From Paenibacillus peoriae KCTC 3763 (GTDB lineage: Bacteria > Bacillota > Bacilli > Paenibacillales > Paenibacillaceae), in assembly GCF_000236805.1 (NCBI RefSeq), contig NZ_AGFX01000016.1, positions 1 through 64,000 of the forward strand: a DNA stretch of 64,000 bases, in the 5' to 3' direction. The notes beneath the pieces are model-generated. The model saw nothing but the letters and a program-made list of their open reading frames with translations. It made no database searches and was not told where the DNA came from. Positions 61,675-64,000 of this stretch are shown piece by piece (within the stretch, counting starts at the first letter, position 1; the number at the start of each line of letters is the position of its first letter). Both the position numbers and the translations under genes were made by a program.

Positions 61675-62292
61675 CTAACGAAATGAAATGCTCCACAAAT
61701 AAATCGAGGCCACCGATCCATAGGGCGAATAGGCTCTTCTATACTCCTCGAACTGCTTCTTGGTAAGCGTATCCAGATTATATAACTTCATCATTCCCCG
61801 CCGAATAGCGATATCGCCCCAACTGACGACATCTGGACGCTCCATGCAATGAAGCAGCATCATTTCAGCCGTCCAAGGGCCTATCCCCTGCAGCAAGGAC
61901 AGTTTTTGGATCACCTGTGCATCGGAGAGCTCATATAATTCTTGTAAATCCAGCAAGCCCTGCTCTATCGTTTGGGCTATGTTCAGGATACATACGGCCT
62001 TTTTCATAGTAATGCCACAGCTTTGAATATCCTCGGCCGCCTGAATGGCTATATTTTGCGGAGTCATCGCGCCTAATTTCTCCTGCATTCTTGCCCATAT
62101 GGCTTCAACCGCCTTGGCAGAAATAAGCTGCCCAACAATGGCATGAACAAGCGCCGCGAACAGATCGGGAATGACCACCCGTTCCACTTTGCCCATTTGT
62201 GACATAGCTGCGCCAAGTACGGCATCTGCGTTTTTCAGATAATGGATTTCCTTTTCCCCATAGTCAAAGTTTTTGGTGATTACAGTTTGCAT
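61675..62292 (-). CDS. DNA-3-methyladenine glycosylase, AlkA-like (HhH-GPD)
   Basis: A 205-residue base-excision glycosylase. The helix-hairpin-helix is LLQGIGPWTAEMMLL (about 133-147), and the catalytic Asp160 is in VVSWGDIAIRRGM. It lacks the N-terminal TATA-like domain of E. coli AlkA, so it is the short bacterial form. It lies 24 bp downstream of the SplB-like gene and 24 bp before the AlkD-type gene. Confidence 0.93.
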   Translation of the reverse strand: MQTVITKNFDYGEKEIHYLKNADAVLGAAMSQMGKVERVVIPDLFAALVHAIVGQLISAKAVEAIWARMQEKLGAMTPQNIAIQAAEDIQSCGITMKKAVCILNIAQTIEQGLLDLQELYELSDAQVIQKLSLLQGIGPWTAEMMLLHCMERPDVVSWGDIAIRRGMMKLYNLDTLTKKQFEEYRRAYSPYGSVASIYLWSISFR

Positions 62293-62315
62293 TAGCTCTC
62301 CCTCTTCAACCCAAA

Positions 62316-63137
62316 TCAGGGTTCAAACCCTTCCTTGCTCACATAGAGCTGTTCTTCCGGGAAAATGTGGAGAAAACGCTCATAAACCATTTTGTAAGCA
62401 GCCGGGTGATACCAAGCCTCCAGGCCCAACGACTCGTACAACGCACCCATATTTAAGCTTCGTGTCCGCCTTCCTCCACTGCCGTCCCCCATAAAATAAT
62501 CATCAATACAGACACGGTTGACCAGAGGCCAGAGCTTATCTGCAAAATACTCGCTGCTTGGAAGTATGGGAGCGATGGTGGCCTGCACTGGTACTCCTGC
62601 TTCTTGTAACAGTTGCAGTGTTTTAAAACGGGCCTGTATGGGAGGAGCATCCGGTGTAAAATGCTTGCGGATATCCTCACGATCTGTTTCGATCGTCATA
62701 CTCACCCGTACGTGGTCCTCTAATTGGAGCAGTAAATCAGCATCCCGTCGTACAAGCGGACTGCGCGTCTGTACCAACAGGAAATCCGGCGGATCTTCCA
62801 CCATCACTTCCAGTAATGAACGGGTCACCTCTTCCTTGTACTCGACAGGTTGATAAGGGTCCGTGCTGGACGACATAAAAATCGTGACTTTACCTTTTGA
62901 TTTGGCCCTGCGAAGCTCCTTGCGAAGAATATCTGCCGCCTGATTTTTGATATCTACCCATGTCCCCCAAGCTTCCTTCCGGAACGTAGAGACAGGCAAT
63001 TGGCGCACATAGCAATACGAGCAGCCAAAGATACAGCCTGTATACGGGTTTAACGAGTGTGTATACCCTGACAGGAAGCCTGTCCCTTTATTCAGAAGAG
63101 TCTTGGGATTTTTGTAAAAATACTCATTTTTCATCAT
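62316..63137 (-). CDS. SplB-like radical-SAM protein
   Basis: A 273-residue radical-SAM protein of the spore photoproduct lyase-like/Rv2578c class. The cluster motif CIFGCSYC has Cys35, Cys39 and Cys42, preceded by NPYTG. FMSSSTDPYQPVE and VRVSMTIETD follow. True SplB is about 340 residues and has a Cys141 hydrogen donor; this shorter form is of unknown reaction. It sits between ogt and alkA, and its start overlaps the ogt stop, so it is part of an alkylation-repair operon. Confidence 0.85.
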   Translation of the reverse strand: MMKNEYFYKNPKTLLNKGTGFLSGYTHSLNPYTGCIFGCSYCYVRQLPVSTFRKEAWGTWVDIKNQAADILRKELRRAKSKGKVTIFMSSSTDPYQPVEYKEEVTRSLLEVMVEDPPDFLLVQTRSPLVRRDADLLLQLEDHVRVSMTIETDREDIRKHFTPDAPPIQARFKTLQLLQEAGVPVQATIAPILPSSEYFADKLWPLVNRVCIDDYFMGDGSGGRRTRSLNMGALYESLGLEAWYHPAAYKMVYERFLHIFPEEQLYVSKEGFEP

Positions 63138-63652
63138 TCGCCTCGTTCGAGGTGTAAGAGCTTTACTTTCATGTCCAAACCGCCGCGATATCCGGTCAAA
63201 GCCCCATTTTTACCGATAACCCGGTGGCATGGAACGGTAATCAAAATCGGATTAGCACCGATCGCAGCTCCCACCGCACGAACAGATGCAGGCTTTTGGA
63301 TCGCATGGGCAATATCTGAGTAAGATTGTGTTTCCCCATACGGAATGTCACACAACGCGTTCCACACCGCCATTTGGAACGCAGTTCCTTGAAAGTCAGA
63401 CGGGATGGTAAAATTTGTGCGCTCTCCTTGAAAATATTCAATCAGCTCCTTGGCATAGGGCTGTAAGAACATCGGATCTTCAACTAAAGAACTACCGGGA
63501 AACCGATTCCCTGCCCATGAAATCAATTCCGCCACAGGTTGATTGGGCGAGCCTACATAACATAGTCCTTTAGATGTGGCTGCAATATATAAATTCCAAT
63601 CCTCATGGGTCAACAATGACCAATAGATCTTCTTATTCGTGTGATTTCCCAT
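63134..63652 (-). CDS. ogt: Methylated-DNA-protein-cysteine methyltransferase (Ogt)
   Basis: A 172-residue suicide enzyme that takes O6-methyl from guanine onto a Cys. Active site PCHR with Cys142 near ITVPCHRVIG; the DNA-binding helix region is GTAFQMAVWNALCDIPYGETQSY and RAVGAAIGANP. ATG 63652 follows GGAGGT. Its start overlaps the Ada-type gene end by about 20 bp, and its stop overlaps the SplB-like start. Confidence 0.95.
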   Translation of the reverse strand: MGNHTNKKIYWSLLTHEDWNLYIAATSKGLCYVGSPNQPVAELISWAGNRFPGSSLVEDPMFLQPYAKELIEYFQGERTNFTIPSDFQGTAFQMAVWNALCDIPYGETQSYSDIAHAIQKPASVRAVGAAIGANPILITVPCHRVIGKNGALTGYRGGLDMKVKLLHLERGE

Positions 63653-64000
63653 GCTGTATACCTCCACTTTGTGCTTCTTTGGATTTGAGCTGACGATATT
63701 GCAACGGAGTGCAGCCCATATTCTTTTTAAATAACGTAATAAAGTAAGGCGTATTGGACAAACCTACGCTCTTCCCCACTTCCGCCACTGACTTATCCGA
63801 GCCAATGAGCTGTTTCTTGGCTTGCGCCAATCGGGTTTGTTGAATATATTCCATCGGAGTTTTATGCATAATCCGCTTGAAGGTACGATGTAAATGATAT
63901 GGGCTTCCATGACTTATTTCAGCAAGAATGTGTAGTGTTAGGTCTTCCATATAGTGAGAATTCACATATTCTGCAACCCATGCCATCCATTCATGATCAG
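63633..64000 (-). CDS. Ada-type regulator (AdaA-like), 3' part only
   Basis: An AraC-type DNA-binding segment of about 120 residues, open to the window edge, so the N-terminal part lies outside. It contains two helix-turn-helix motifs (LTLHILAEISHGSPYHLHRTF; VAEVGKSVGLSNTPYFITLFKK). In AdaA the N-terminus carries the methyl-phosphotriester Cys that switches the protein on. Its place at the head of an ogt/alkA operon suggests an adaptive-response activator. Only the DNA-binding part can be seen. Confidence 0.75.
   Translation of the reverse strand, partial: DHEWMAWVAEYVNSHYMEDLTLHILAEISHGSPYHLHRTFKRIMHKTPMEYIQQTRLAQAKKQLIGSDKSVAEVGKSVGLSNTPYFITLFKKNMGCTPLQYRQLKSKEAQSGGIQHGKSHE

Overview
The window looks like chromosome from a Paenibacillus of the P. 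polymyxa type. Evidence for a spore-forming Gram-positive is direct: two alpha/beta small acid-soluble spore proteins, YlbJ, YunB, a LytH-type endopeptidase and a YjcZ-like peptide. AGGAGG ribosome binding sites, frequent TTG/GTG starts, a T-box leader, a SAM-I riboswitch and lipobox proteins also fit. The genus is inferred from overall protein character; no rRNA or tRNA gene was seen.

Layout. Positions 1-6,300 are an AT-rich, partly decayed accessory stretch: MarR and HxlR regulators, an Old Yellow Enzyme, an F420-type NADP oxidoreductase, two frameshifted gene remnants, tiny ORFs and a MITE-like palindromic element. Then come a chitin/cellulose-type LPMO under a perfect cre site (6.3-7.2 kb) and a Fe-S and respiration block (7.4-11.3 kb: ErpA-like, MqnE, YutJ, YuzB, Nfu). 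The metNIQ operon follows with its SAM riboswitch (12.2-15.1 kb), then a HEPN protein, a UbiD-type decarboxylase, CtaA and a thioredoxin-like protein. A Fec-type ABC importer overlaps a SAM methyltransferase gene (19.5-23.3 kb), with a 20-bp-phased repeat array upstream.

From 23.6 to 34.1 kb lie DUF2515, a flippase, DUF456, a HAD phosphatase and two tandem class B penicillin-binding proteins next to a membrane-anchored transglutaminase. From 34.3 to 53.0 kb is housekeeping and sporulation: MFS, toprim, CtaB, YfhP, SASPs, T-box-controlled trpS, PepF, YycC, DUF2225, truncated globin, YlbJ, NAD kinase, YutD with an unusual Arg/Glu tail, LipA, LytH and YunB. From 53.2 to 60.9 kb are an aldo/keto reductase and a sugar ABC transporter with its YesM/YesN two-component system. 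The right edge (61.0-64.0 kb) is a tight five-gene alkylation-damage repair operon: Ada, Ogt, a radical-SAM SplB-like protein, AlkA and AlkD.

Links between genes. MqnE and the UbiD-type decarboxylase point to the futalosine menaquinone route; CtaA and CtaB make heme A for a terminal oxidase. The parts least explained by known biology are the ABC importer/methyltransferase operon with its repeat array, the PBP2 pair with the CvpA-like/transglutaminase protein, the SplB-like enzyme inside an Ada operon, the YutD tail, and the MITE and mini-ORFs on the left.
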